Position numbers and translations under genes: made by a program
Notes under the pieces: model-generated
The model's input: only the letters and a program-made list of their open reading frames with translations
Databases searched by the model: none
Told to the model about the DNA's origin: nothing
NCBI GenBank assembly: GCA_036563505.1
Contig: DATCMH010000021.1
Span: forward strand, 1 to 64,000
Length of the DNA: 64,000 bases
Source of the DNA: DATCMH01 sp036563505
Lineage (GTDB): Bacteria > Pseudomonadota > Alphaproteobacteria > Rhizobiales > Beijerinckiaceae
Reading direction: 5' to 3'
Shown here: positions 25,077 to 33,641 of the stretch, one piece after another
How the letters are laid out: the number at the start of each line of letters is the position of its first letter
How positions within the stretch are numbered: the stretch's first letter is position 1

Positions 25077-25772
25077 TCAGGAGTGAACGACGCCGTCGAG
25101 CCAGCGCAGGAGGATCGGATCGGCGTAGTCGGCGATCACGGCAGTCGCGCCGGCCTCGACGAGGGTCTCTGGCGCTTGGCTCGTCGCCACGCCGAAGGTG
25201 AGGAGCGCTGCCCCCGAGGCAGAGCGCACGCCCGGCACGGAATCCTCGAAGGCGATGGCCTCATCGGGCGCGAGGCCGAGCCGGCGCAAAGCGATCTGGT
25301 AGGGCTGGGGGTCAGGCTTAGGCCGCTCGGCATCCTCGCCGATCACCACCACGGGGAAGCGGGCGGCGAGGTCAAGCGCGTCCAGCATGTGGCGCGCGTT
25401 CTCGCCCGGCGCGTTGGTGACGCAGGCCAGGGTCAAGCCTTGCCGGCCAGCGCGGTCCAGGAGGTCGATGAGGCCGGCCAGCGGCGTCAAGTCGGTCGCG
25501 AGCGTCCGGAACAGGGCCTCCTTGTCGTCCGAGAAGCGGTCCTGCTCGGCAGGTGTCCGGTCAGGGAAGAGTGCCCGCCCGATCTCGGCGTTGGTGCGGC
25601 CCGAGATCGAGCGGCGGAACTCCTCCTCCGTCATGGTGCGGCCGAAGGGCGCGAGCGCCTCCGCGAAGGCCCGCAAGTGGACCGGGTCGCTGTTCGTGAG
25701 CGTCCCGTCCATGTCGAAGATCAGGGCTTTGAGGCGGCCGCGATAGGCCGCGGGGTCGGGCAGCCGACGCAA
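25077..25772 (-). CDS. HAD-superfamily phosphatase (beta-PGM/Gph-like)
   Basis: A 231-residue HAD subfamily IA hydrolase. Motif I is 'LIFDMDGTLTNSDPVHL' with catalytic Asp20 and Asp22; motif II Thr is in 'LACVTNAPGEN', and motifs III and IV are 'KPDPQPYQIAL' and 'IAFEDSVPGVRSA'. The helical cap (about 30-95) resembles sugar-phosphate phosphatases and phosphoglucomutases. The substrate is unknown. It lies 20 bp before the M20 gene and 67 bp after the racemase gene on the same strand. Confidence 0.92.
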   Translation of the reverse strand: MRRLPDPAAYRGRLKALIFDMDGTLTNSDPVHLRAFAEALAPFGRTMTEEEFRRSISGRTNAEIGRALFPDRTPAEQDRFSDDKEALFRTLATDLTPLAGLIDLLDRAGRQGLTLACVTNAPGENARHMLDALDLAARFPVVVIGEDAERPKPDPQPYQIALRRLGLAPDEAIAFEDSVPGVRSASGAALLTFGVATSQAPETLVEAGATAVIADYADPILLRWLDGVVHS

Positions 25773-25839
25773 CGCGAGACACTCGTGGTTCGTGATCGAT
25801 GCCGCCTCTTAACGGAGCCGGGCCGCCGGCCCAAGCTCT

Positions 25840-26514
25840 TCACGCCGAAGGCGCATGGCCCGCCTGCATCCAGCGCACGAGCGTGACGACGTCGTAGACG
25901 GGCAATCCCGTCGCTGTCGCGATCGCGGCGGCGTGGGGCGGGAAGTTGGTGCATTCGAGAACGAGGGCGCCGAGGGAGGGATGGGCCGCGGCCAGCGCCC
26001 GCGCCGCCGCGACCACTTCTGCCTCCCGGGTCGCGAAATTCGCCGGCGCGCCGCCAAGAATGTCGCGGCGCATCAGGCTGTCCGGGGAGAGCCCTCCGAC
26101 CGGCGTCGCCGCGTCCGCCCCCGCCGCCGCGAGATGCGCCGGGCCGAGCGTCGTCGGGTCGAAGGTGAGGACACCGACGGGACGGCGGAGCAGCCGTGCC
26201 AGCCAAGGCACCTGAACCAGCGCCGAGGTCGCGACGGGCACGCTCACGGCGTCAGCCAGCGCGCTTTGATAAAGGACGAGGAAGCCGCAGCTCGTCGTGA
26301 TGATCGAGGCGCCCCGCGCCTCGAGCCGGCGCGCTCCGGCGAGGAAGGGCGCGAGCAGGCTCTCGTCAGCGAGCGTCGTGACCCTCGCTGCGGTGGCGCC
26401 TTCGATGCGCTCGGACAGGACGGGTCCGGGCCAAGTCGCCGGGTGGCCGATGTCGCCCGGAAAGCGCTCGAAGGTGGTGTCGAGCATCAGAAGGCCGAGC
26501 GGCCCGTCACGCAT
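25840..26514 (-). CDS. Asp/Glu/hydantoin racemase-family protein
   Basis: A 224-residue two-domain racemase fold with both catalytic cysteines: Cys76 in 'IITTSCGFLVLYQ' and Cys188 in 'LVLECTNFPPHAA'. Members epimerise aspartate, glutamate or hydantoins without cofactor, or act as arylmalonate decarboxylases when one Cys is missing; here both are present, favouring racemisation. An 8-bp inverted repeat (26501-26527) puts the start codon in a hairpin loop and no clear ribosome site is seen. It is downstream of the TRAP genes. Confidence 0.88.
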   Translation of the reverse strand: MRDGPLGLLMLDTTFERFPGDIGHPATWPGPVLSERIEGATAARVTTLADESLLAPFLAGARRLEARGASIITTSCGFLVLYQSALADAVSVPVATSALVQVPWLARLLRRPVGVLTFDPTTLGPAHLAAAGADAATPVGGLSPDSLMRRDILGGAPANFATREAEVVAAARALAAAHPSLGALVLECTNFPPHAAAIATATGLPVYDVVTLVRWMQAGHAPSA

Positions 26515-26527
26515 GGCGCGACGGGCC
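26501..26527 (-). promoter_or_regulatory. Inverted repeat enclosing the racemase start codon
   Basis: Arms GGCCCGTC (26501-26508) and GACGGGCC (26520-26527) flank an 11-nt loop that holds the ATG of the racemase gene. An RNA hairpin here would limit start-codon access, and hence may set racemase output below that of the upstream transporter genes. This is inferred from sequence only. Confidence 0.4.
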
Positions 26528-26565
26528 GCTCGAACTATGGGCCGGGATCGTCACCGGCCGAAAAC

Positions 26566-27543
26566 TCACATCTTTTTGTAATCGTCGACGACCGCCTGAC
26601 CGGCCGCTCCGGCTTTTTTAAGCCAATCGGCGGTGAGCTGCTCGCCGATCTTGCGAAAGCCTGCGGCGAGCTCGGCGCTCGGGGGCTGCACCTTCATGCC
26701 CTTGGCCTTGAGCTGGTCGAGGTACCAGCCCGCCTTCTCCTGCCACATCTTCCAGCCGCGCTCCTCGGCGGCGGCCGAGGCCTTCAGGATCGCGTCCTGT
26801 GTCGGCTTGTCGAGGGCGTCGAAGGCGGCCTTGTTCACGAAGGTGAGATTCTTCGGGATCCAGGCCTGCACGTCGTAGAAGTGGGTCAGGGTCTCCCAGA
26901 CCTTGCTGTCATAGCCCGTGCCGCCCGAGGACATGAAGGAGTTGACGACGCCGGTGGCGAGCGCCTGCGGCAACTCGGCGGCCTGGATCGTCACAGCCTG
27001 GGCGCCGATGATCTCGCCGATGCGCGCCGTCCCGACATTGTAGGAGCGCCACTTGAGGCCCTTCATGTCCTCGATCGTGTTGAGGTCCTTCTTGGCGTAG
27101 ACGCCCTGCGGTGCCCAGGGCACGGCGAAGAGCAGCATCATGCCCTGGCTCGCGAGCTTCTTCTCCACCGCCGGCTTCTGGGCGGTCCAGAGCTTGCGCG
27201 CTTGGTCGAAGGACGTGGCGAGGAAGGGCACCACGTCGAGGCCGAAGATCGGATCCTCGTTCTCGTGAAGCGAGATCAGGACCTCGCCCATCTGCGCCTG
27301 GCCCGTCTGCACCGCGCGCTTGATCTCCGGCGCCTTGAACAGCGAGGCGTTGGCATGGACCGTGATCTGGAGCTTATCGCCGGTAGCGGCAGCGACCTCC
27401 TTGGAGAAGATCGCCAGGTTCTCGGTATGCGGGTTGTCGCCGGGATAGGCGGCGGGCAGGTTCCACTTGGTCTGCGCGAGCGCCGGCAGGGCGGCCAGCG
27501 TTCCCGCGAGCACCAGTGCCGCGCGAAGCATCGTTTTCATCAT
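26566..27543 (-). CDS. dctP: TRAP transporter periplasmic binding protein DctP
   Basis: The 325-residue solute receptor of a TRAP importer, with a Sec signal peptide ('MKTMLRAALVLAGTLAALPA', cleavage after ALA). 'WNLPAAYPGDNPHTENLAIFSKEVAAATG' and 'MKGLKWRSYNVGTARIGEIIGAQAV' are typical; an Arg in the second segment usually clamps the ligand carboxylate. The start is chosen at 27543, preceded by GAGGGGAAC, rather than 27609. It lies 67 bp after dctM; 51 bp separates it from the racemase. The ligand is a carboxylate, not identifiable further. Confidence 0.94.
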   Translation of the reverse strand: MMKTMLRAALVLAGTLAALPALAQTKWNLPAAYPGDNPHTENLAIFSKEVAAATGDKLQITVHANASLFKAPEIKRAVQTGQAQMGEVLISLHENEDPIFGLDVVPFLATSFDQARKLWTAQKPAVEKKLASQGMMLLFAVPWAPQGVYAKKDLNTIEDMKGLKWRSYNVGTARIGEIIGAQAVTIQAAELPQALATGVVNSFMSSGGTGYDSKVWETLTHFYDVQAWIPKNLTFVNKAAFDALDKPTQDAILKASAAAEERGWKMWQEKAGWYLDQLKAKGMKVQPPSAELAAGFRKIGEQLTADWLKKAGAAGQAVVDDYKKM

Positions 27544-27610
27544 TTGTTCCCCTCGTTCTTGCAGCCCCGCATCGTCGGGGCCGTTCCGGGTCGACCTTCG
27601 CATTCCCATC

Positions 27611-28918
27611 TCAATCGGGGAAGGCGAGCTTTGGTAGGGTCATGACGATGCTCGGGAACAGGGTGATCAGGGCCACCGCCGCCGTGAGCAGGAAGAAGAA
27701 GGGCAGGGCGGCGAGCGCCACGGTGTTCGAGTCCCGCCCCGACATCGTCTGCAAGACGAAAAGGTTGAAGCCGACGGGCGGCGAGACCTCCGCCATTTCG
27801 ACGACAAGCACCAGGAAGATGCCGAACCAGACGAGGTCGAAGCCCGCCTGCTTCACCATCGGGATCACCACCGCCGTGGTGAGGACGATCATGGAGATGC
27901 CGTCGAGCGCCGTGCCGAGCACGATGTACATGACGGTGAGCGCCGCGATGAGCGCGTAGGGCGAGAGCTTGAGGCCGTCGACCCAGGACGCGAGGGCCTG
28001 CGGGATGCCCGTATAGGCCATCGAGGTCGACATGAAGGAGGCGCCGGCGAGGATCAGCATGATCATGCAGGTGATCCGCGTCGTCCCCATCACGCTCTGC
28101 CAGAACGCCGCCCGCGTCAGCGAGCCCGACCACCAGGCGATGGCAAAGGACCCGAGAACGCCCCAGGCCGCGCATTCCGTCGCCGTCGCCCAGCCGAGCA
28201 GGAGCGAGAGGAAAACGAGCAGGATGAGCAGCGTGACAGGGATGAGGTTCGCCGATTCCCGCAGCTTCTCGCGCAGGCTCATCGCCGGCTCAGGCGGAGG
28301 CTGCTTGTCGGGGTTCGCCAGCGACCATACGGCGATGTAGCCCGAATAGAGCGCCATCACCAGAAGACCCGGCAGGAAGCCCGCCAGGAAGACCTGGATG
28401 ATCGAGACGTTGGCCGCGACCGCGTAGACCACCATCGTGATCGAGGGCGGAATCAGGATCCCGAGCGTTCCGGCGCCGGCAAGCGATCCAAGGCTCACCA
28501 TCTCGTCGTAGCCGCGCTTCTTGAGCTCCGGCAGGGCGATCTTGGCGACCGTGGCGCAAGTCGCGGCCGACGAGCCCGAGACGGACCCGAAGAGGCCGCA
28601 GGCGAGCACGTTCACGTGCATGAGTCGGCCCGGCAGCCAGTTGAGCCAGGGCGCGAGGCCGCGGAACATCTCTTCCGACAGCCGGGTGCGAAACAGGATC
28701 TCGCCCATCCAGATGAACAGCGGGAGCGCTGCGAGCGTCCAAGACGCCGAGTTGCCCCAGATCGTGGTGGCGAGCACCGAGCCGGCCGGGATCGCGGCTC
28801 CGGCGAACTGCATGCCGACCCAGCCGCAGGCCATCAGCGCGATCGCGATCCAGACCCCGCCGGCGAGCAGGACCGTCAGCAGGGCCAGGATGAGAAGAGC
28901 GATCTGGAGCAACTCCAC
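27611..28918 (-). CDS. dctM: TRAP transporter large permease DctM
   Basis: The 435-residue channel subunit with about 11-12 hydrophobic helices. Hallmarks are 'FGSVSGSSAATCATVAKIALPELKKRGYDEMVSLGSLAGAGTLGILIPPS' in segments, and the second half-repeat 'VEMAEVSPPVGFNLFVLQ'. It uses the sodium gradient to drive uptake of the DctP ligand, together with the small subunit encoded 4 bp upstream. Confidence 0.96.
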   Translation of the reverse strand: MELLQIALLILALLTVLLAGGVWIAIALMACGWVGMQFAGAAIPAGSVLATTIWGNSASWTLAALPLFIWMGEILFRTRLSEEMFRGLAPWLNWLPGRLMHVNVLACGLFGSVSGSSAATCATVAKIALPELKKRGYDEMVSLGSLAGAGTLGILIPPSITMVVYAVAANVSIIQVFLAGFLPGLLVMALYSGYIAVWSLANPDKQPPPEPAMSLREKLRESANLIPVTLLILLVFLSLLLGWATATECAAWGVLGSFAIAWWSGSLTRAAFWQSVMGTTRITCMIMLILAGASFMSTSMAYTGIPQALASWVDGLKLSPYALIAALTVMYIVLGTALDGISMIVLTTAVVIPMVKQAGFDLVWFGIFLVLVVEMAEVSPPVGFNLFVLQTMSGRDSNTVALAALPFFFLLTAAVALITLFPSIVMTLPKLAFPD

Positions 28919-28922
28919 CGCG

Positions 28923-29528
28923 TCAGACTCCGCTCTGGATGGCGCGCTCGACCACCTCTTCGGCGGTCGTGGCCGGCGGCTTCTCGTAGCGCGGATCGCC
29001 GCCTCGGAGCACGTGGACGAACTCGTCGACGAAGGCGATGAACAGGATCACGAGCCCGCCCGCGTAACCGATTTGCGGGATCCAGAGCGGCATGGCCACG
29101 ACGCCCTGCGCCATGTCGTCGAAGCGGTAGGAATCGATCGTCAGGCGCACCGCGTGCCAGGCGAAGAAGCCGACGAAGCCGAGGCCCAGCACCAGGGAGA
29201 AGACCTCGAAGGCCCGCCGCGCGCGGCCCTGGAAACGGTCGATCAGCAGACCGACCCGGATCATCTCGCCGGACTTGAAGGTGTGCGCCAGCCCGAGGAA
29301 GGCCATCGCCGCCATGCACCACGAGGCGAAGTCGTCGCCGGCGGGGATGTTCACGCCGATCTCGCGGCCGAGCGAGAGGCCCATCATCAGGAGGAAGATG
29401 AGGATCAGGAACCCGCCCGCGAGATAGCCGGCGAAGAGGTAGAGGCCATCGAGGGCGGCGCGCAACGGATGGCGCGGCGCAGGGTCGGGAGAATGCATCG
29501 GATCCGGCGTGCAGGCGTGGGGCGGCAT
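28923..29528 (-). CDS. dctQ: TRAP transporter small permease DctQ
   Basis: The 201-residue four-helix subunit. 'FASWCMAAMAFLGLAHTFKSGEMIRVGLLIDRF' is the conserved core. A start at 29498 (MHSPDPAPRHP) is also possible; neither has a clear ribosome site. The gene order Q-M-P on the reverse strand begins the cluster that continues through racemase, HAD phosphatase and M20 hydrolase, a plausible uptake-and-breakdown operon. Confidence 0.93.
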   Translation of the reverse strand: MPPHACTPDPMHSPDPAPRHPLRAALDGLYLFAGYLAGGFLILIFLLMMGLSLGREIGVNIPAGDDFASWCMAAMAFLGLAHTFKSGEMIRVGLLIDRFQGRARRAFEVFSLVLGLGFVGFFAWHAVRLTIDSYRFDDMAQGVVAMPLWIPQIGYAGGLVILFIAFVDEFVHVLRGGDPRYEKPPATTAEEVVERAIQSGV

Positions 29529-29614
29529 GAAAGCTTGCCGGCGCGTGGATCACAAGCGAAGCGGCGCCGGCCATTCGTCGAACGCACAAGCAAGCCGCGG
29601 GCCGTGGCGGACCC

Positions 29615-30220
29615 TCAGGCCTCCGGCGTCGCGGCGTCGGGGTCCCGAGCGGGCATGACGGCGTGGACCAGGCGTTCCGCCGCGAGCCCGATGCCGACGC
29701 CGACCGCGACATCGAGGGGATAGTGGGCGCCACGCGGCACCTGGGCGAGGCCGATGAAGGCGGCACTGGCATAGGCGGGCGCCCGCAGGTCCGGGTAGAA
29801 CCGGGCGAAGGCCCGGGCGCAGGCGACGCTGCCCGCCGTATGCCCGGAGGGGAAGGATTGCCACGACCCCTTGTTGGGGCCGAAGGGGCGCACCTCGTAT
29901 TGTCCCTCCTCGAGGAGCACGTGCGGGCGCGTCCGGGACAGCGAGCGCTTGAGGACGGTTTTGACCAGGATCGCGGCAAGGAGTGAGCCGAGCATCGCGA
30001 CGCCCGCCCGGGTCGCGCGACCGTTGCCGGCCACGAGCCCGTAGGCCATCACCCCACAGGAGAGCGCGGCGAGGGGCGGCTGATCGCCGACCTCACTCAA
30101 GCGCCCGACGAGGCGGACGCCCGGGTGGTGGCGATGGCGCGCGAGACGGGCGGCGATGTCGACGTCGGCGCGCTCGACCGCCGCGACGGTTGATGAACCA
30201 GCTCGATCGGTGGGGACCAT
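29615..30220 (-). CDS. PAP2-family phosphatase
   Basis: A 201-residue membrane phosphatase with the three PAP2 motifs: 'KTVLKRSLSRTRP' (KxxxxxxRP), 'SFPSGHTAGSVACARAF' (PSGH), and 'VPRGAHYPLDVAVG' (RxxxHxxxD). It removes phosphate from lipid substrates such as phosphatidate, undecaprenyl pyrophosphate or lipid A on the periplasmic face. Hydrophobic helices lie at about 55-90 and 130-185. The substrate cannot be assigned. It is 86 bp upstream of dctQ on the same strand and probably independent. Confidence 0.9.
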   Translation of the reverse strand: MVPTDRAGSSTVAAVERADVDIAARLARHRHHPGVRLVGRLSEVGDQPPLAALSCGVMAYGLVAGNGRATRAGVAMLGSLLAAILVKTVLKRSLSRTRPHVLLEEGQYEVRPFGPNKGSWQSFPSGHTAGSVACARAFARFYPDLRAPAYASAAFIGLAQVPRGAHYPLDVAVGVGIGLAAERLVHAVMPARDPDAATPEA

Positions 30221-30285
30221 GGCACGCCAACGTCCCGCATCAGGCTTGGTTCGCCCGTTCCTTCGATCTCGATGAGGCGCGAGCG

Positions 30286-30489
30286 TCAGGAGACGCGGGC
30301 CGTGATCTCGCTCTCGCGCACGGCGCGCTCGCCCGACGTGGACGACTTGATGCGGTAGGAGACCTCGCCGGTCTGGTCGGCCGGCATCAGACGGGTGACC
30401 TCGTAGATGCCGCCCGCGTTGGAGCGGCTGTCCGAGAAGCCGGGGGAGTTGAGGCGGACGAGCTGCCGAACCTGATATTTATGCGACAT
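30286..30489 (-). CDS. Small conserved basic protein, 67 aa
   Basis: A 67-residue soluble protein ('MSHKYQVRQLVRLNSPGFSD') with a beta-rich look: 'GGIYEVTRLMPADQTGEVSYRIKSSTSGERAVRESEI' resembles a small SH3-like or Tudor-like barrel. A ribosome site GGAGG lies before the ATG on the reverse strand. Similar small proteins occur in related bacteria, as far as I recall, but no function is known to me. It lies downstream of the cold-shock gene, separated by a terminator. Confidence 0.65.
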   Translation of the reverse strand: MSHKYQVRQLVRLNSPGFSDSRSNAGGIYEVTRLMPADQTGEVSYRIKSSTSGERAVRESEITARVS

Positions 30490-30541
30490 GGATCTACCTC
30501 CAGCCCGCCGGGACAGGATTTCGTGGCGGGATCAAACGAAA

Positions 30542-30567
30542 AGGCCGCCCCCGGACGGGGACGGCCT
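30542..30567 (-). terminator. Rho-independent terminator after csp gene
   Basis: Arms AGGCCGTCCCCG and CGGGGGCGGCCT (one mismatch) form a hairpin followed on the reverse strand by TTTTCGTTT. It lies 46 bp downstream of the cold-shock gene stop and just before the 67-residue gene. Confidence 0.75.
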
Positions 30568-30612
30568 CGATCAGTCGGCGGCGCCGGATATGCCGCGCCT
30601 CGTCATCAGACG

Positions 30613-30822
30613 TTACGCCGTCTGGATGTTGTTGACGGCGATCTTGCCAGACCGGCGGTCCTCGGCGGTGTCGAAGGAGACCTTCTGGCCCTCGACGAGG
30701 CCGCGCAGGCCGGCGCGCTCGAGCGCGGTGGCGTGAACGAACACGTCCTTGGAGCCATCCTCCGGCTGAATGAAGCCGAAGCCCTTCTGGTCGTTGTAGA
30801 ATTTCACAGTGCCCGTGATCAT
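30613..30822 (-). CDS. Cold-shock protein (CspA family)
   Basis: A 69-residue single cold-shock domain protein. RNP1 is 'GFGFIQ' and RNP2 'DVFVHATAL'. These bind single-stranded RNA or DNA and melt secondary structure; CspA-type expression is often post-transcriptional through a long leader. The upstream gap of almost 390 bp to opgH leaves room for such a leader. Which paralogue it is cannot be said. Confidence 0.95.
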   Translation of the reverse strand: MITGTVKFYNDQKGFGFIQPEDGSKDVFVHATALERAGLRGLVEGQKVSFDTAEDRRSGKIAVNNIQTA

Positions 30823-31208
30823 CGGGGTATTCCTTAGGCAGTTTACGATAAGTGGCGAGGACGAGCCGACGCGATGCGCGGCCCGCTCCCGAGCGGTCGA
30901 GGTTTGGAAGTGGAGTTCTGAACGCGCGCCCGGCTTCGCCTAAGCGGAACGGCCCGATATCCGGCCAAAAGTCGATGTCTTAACGTAAGCCCTCCGGCCT
31001 CCGATGACAAGGAGGGCCCTGCATTTAGCCCTCGCGGCCCCCGCGGCCCGGCCTGGTGACGGCGCGCGTGGGAGCCGTGGCCGTTCATGTTGGGTTGAAC
31101 TTCATTCAGGCAAAAGGCTGATGTCTCCGAGCGAAAGCTCTTCTCGACCCCGCCGTTGATGGTTCCGGCCCGCCTCAGAACGAGGCGCGTCCGAGGGAAG
31201 CCTGCCGC
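30823..31208. promoter_or_regulatory. Divergent intergenic region csp / opgH
   Basis: A 386-bp gap with no gene or repeat family seen; an open frame at 30843-31088 lacks coding character. It should hold the csp promoter and leader on the reverse strand and the opgH promoter on the forward strand. AT-richer spots occur near 30965-30985 ('gtcttaacgtaag') and 31090-31115 ('ggttgaacttcattcaggc'), the latter a possible -35 (TTGAAC) for opgH. Confidence 0.4.
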
Positions 31209-33092
31209 GTGTCCACGTCACCTCGGACTTCGGTCCTGTCCCGCGTTCTCGACCCCCTTCTCGCCCGCCGTCTCGCCTTCGTCGTCCCTGTCGTGGGGAT
31301 CACGGTGGCCGCGGCCGTGCTTGGCTACCGGCTCCTTGCCGCCGACGGCGCGATGAGCGCCCTCGATTGGGTGCTCTTCACGCTGTTCATCGTCGGCTTC
31401 GGCCTCATGGCCGTGGGCTCCTGGACGCCGATCCTCGGCGCATTGGTGGGCCGCCGCGACCGGTTCGAGGCCGAGGCGCGCTCCGTCAGCCTGCGGCCGA
31501 CGGGGCTGTCCCGCACGGCGCTCCTGATGCCGATCCATGCCGAGGATCCGGTGCAGGTCTTCGCCGCGCTCGACGTCATGGCCCAGGACCTGGCGCGCCA
31601 GGAGGCCACCGACGTCGACATCTTCGTTCTCTCCGACACCCGCGATCCGGCGATCGCCGCCGAGGAGGAGGCGCAGGTCGCCGCCTGGCGCCGCCGCGAG
31701 CGCCCGGGCGACCCGCAGCTCGTCTACCGCCGGCGCGAGAAGAACACCGGCCGCAAGGCGGGCAACATCGCCGATTTCTGCGCCCGCTGGGGCGACCAAT
31801 ACGACCACATGGTGGTGCTCGACGCCGACAGCATCATGAGCGCGGAGGCGATCCGCCGCCTCGTCGCCCTCATGGAGCGCCACCCCGAGACCGGCATTAT
31901 CCAGAGCGTTCCCTATCCGGTGAACCGCGAGACCTTGTTCGCTCGCATCCTCCAGGCGTCGGCCCGGGTCTATTCGCCGCTCGGCGTCGCCGGCTTCGCC
32001 GCCTGGACGCAAGGAGAGGGCAGCTACTGGGGCCACAACGCCATCGTGCGCACCCGGGCTTTCCGCGATCAGTGCGAACTGCCGGTGCTTCCCGGCAAGC
32101 CGCCGCTCGGCGGCGAGATCCTCTGCCACGACATCGTCGAGGCGGCCCTGATGCGCCGCGCCGGTTACGAGGTGCGCGTCGTCAACGAACTCAACGGCAC
32201 CTTCGAGGAGATGCCGACGAACCTCATCGACTTCGTGTCCCGCGAGCGGCGGTGGTGCGAGGGCAACCTGCAGCACGCCCGCGTGCTGGGCTTCAAGGGC
32301 CTGCACTGGGCGAGCCGCTTCCACCTCGGCCTCGGCGTGCTCGCCTACGTCGCCGCGCCCTTCGGCATCCTCTCGCTGGTGCTCACCGCCGCGCAGATGG
32401 CGGCGGGCGGCGGCCGGGGCGGCTTTGATCTTTACACCGTCGGCTTCTTCGCCGAGGGCGGGATCTCGGCCCTGTTCTGGCTCTGGCTCTTCCTGTTCAT
32501 CGGCCCGCGCGTCCTGTCAGTCGGCGGCGCGCTTCTCGACCCGGTCCGCCGCGCGGGCCATGGCGGGGCGGCGCGCATGCTGGCGAGCCTCGTCCTGGAG
32601 CAGGTTTTCTCCGTGTTCATGACCGCGGCGACGACCTTGCTCTACCTCTGGTTCTGCGGCGAGGTGCTCGCGGGCCGGCGCTCGGGCTGGGGCGCGCAGA
32701 GCCGCTCCGACCGCGGCGTGCCCTGGGGCGAGGCGGCGCGCTGCCTCCTGGTGCTCGCGCCCGTCGGTCTCGCCTGGGGCGCCGTTGCGCTGGCTCTCGA
32801 CGTGCGCCTCTTCGTGTGGACCCTGCCGATGACGTTGGGCCTCCTCGCGGCCGTGCCGCTCGCCGTCTGGACGAGCCGCCTCGATCTCGGCCTCAAGGCC
32901 CGGGAGGCCGGCCTCTTCCTGTCGCAGGACGAGACCGACCCGGAGCCTGTCCTGAAGGCGCTCCGCCGCCGCCTCGGCGGCAGCACCGTCCCGGCGATCC
33001 ACTTCCCGGATCATCTGCCGGAACCCGTCGCCGGCTCGCCGGCCCTCGTCGCCGTCCAGGCCTGGGCTGAGGACGAGACACGGGCGGCCTGA
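31209..33092 (+). CDS. opgH: Glucans biosynthesis glucosyltransferase H
   Basis: OpgH (MdoH) polymerises UDP-glucose into osmoregulated periplasmic glucans at the inner membrane. The 627-residue protein has N-terminal helices (about 22-75), a GT2 catalytic domain with 'FVLSDTRDP', 'MVVLDADSIMS', 'CHDIVEAALMRRAGYEV' and 'RERRWCEGNLQHARV' (the RW motif), then further helices. It starts at GTG 31209 with GAGGGAAG upstream. The partner opgG, usually adjacent, is not in this window. Confidence 0.95.
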   Translation: MSTSPRTSVLSRVLDPLLARRLAFVVPVVGITVAAAVLGYRLLAADGAMSALDWVLFTLFIVGFGLMAVGSWTPILGALVGRRDRFEAEARSVSLRPTGLSRTALLMPIHAEDPVQVFAALDVMAQDLARQEATDVDIFVLSDTRDPAIAAEEEAQVAAWRRRERPGDPQLVYRRREKNTGRKAGNIADFCARWGDQYDHMVVLDADSIMSAEAIRRLVALMERHPETGIIQSVPYPVNRETLFARILQASARVYSPLGVAGFAAWTQGEGSYWGHNAIVRTRAFRDQCELPVLPGKPPLGGEILCHDIVEAALMRRAGYEVRVVNELNGTFEEMPTNLIDFVSRERRWCEGNLQHARVLGFKGLHWASRFHLGLGVLAYVAAPFGILSLVLTAAQMAAGGGRGGFDLYTVGFFAEGGISALFWLWLFLFIGPRVLSVGGALLDPVRRAGHGGAARMLASLVLEQVFSVFMTAATTLLYLWFCGEVLAGRRSGWGAQSRSDRGVPWGEAARCLLVLAPVGLAWGAVALALDVRLFVWTLPMTLGLLAAVPLAVWTSRLDLGLKAREAGLFLSQDETDPEPVLKALRRRLGGSTVPAIHFPDHLPEPVAGSPALVAVQAWAEDETRAA

Positions 33093-33173
33093 GGGCCGCC
33101 CCGGAGATTTGCCCACCCTGGTCCGAAGCCTGCATAACCGCTTCAATGTGAGAGAGCGGTCGGGAGCGGGTGG

Positions 33174-33623
33174 ATGGCGCGAGGAGGCCTGGGAATCAGG
33201 GCGGCGGTGGGCTTCCTCGCCGGCGCCCTCGCGGTGGTGGCCTTCCACCAGGTCGTCATTGTCCTGCTATCGACCGCCGGCGCGCTGCCGGCGGGCGCGG
33301 CCTACGCGACCCGCCCGATCCCGCCGCTCGGTGTGCCGCAGGTTCTGAACCTCGCCTTCTGGGGCGGCGTCTGGGGGATCGTCTACGCGCTGCTGGTCGC
33401 AGGCCGACGGTTCGGAGCGCTTTCGCCCCTCCTCATCGGCCTCATCTTCGGCGCCGCGCTGCCGACGCTCTTCGGCTGGTTCGTCGTCCCGGCGCTCAAG
33501 GGTGCGGCGGGCGGCTTCCCGCCGCCGAGCCGCATCTGGATCGGTCCCCTCGTGAACGGGGCCTGGGGACTCGGGACGGCGCTGTTCGTCGGCCTCTTCG
33601 CCCGCTCTCGCCGCTTGACCTGA
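33174..33623 (+). CDS. Hypothetical membrane protein, 149 aa
   Basis: Four hydrophobic helices are predicted at about 9-33, 60-76, 83-108 and 128-143 ('AAVGFLAGALAVVAFHQVVI', 'LAFWGGVWGIVYALLVAG', 'LLIGLIFGAALPTLFGWFVV'). I recall similar proteins only as uncharacterised membrane proteins of alphaproteobacteria. It lies 81 bp after opgH on the same strand and may be co-transcribed. No catalytic motif is visible. Confidence 0.72.
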   Translation: MARGGLGIRAAVGFLAGALAVVAFHQVVIVLLSTAGALPAGAAYATRPIPPLGVPQVLNLAFWGGVWGIVYALLVAGRRFGALSPLLIGLIFGAALPTLFGWFVVPALKGAAGGFPPPSRIWIGPLVNGAWGLGTALFVGLFARSRRLT

Positions 33624-33641
33624 GGCGGGTCTGCGACAGGC

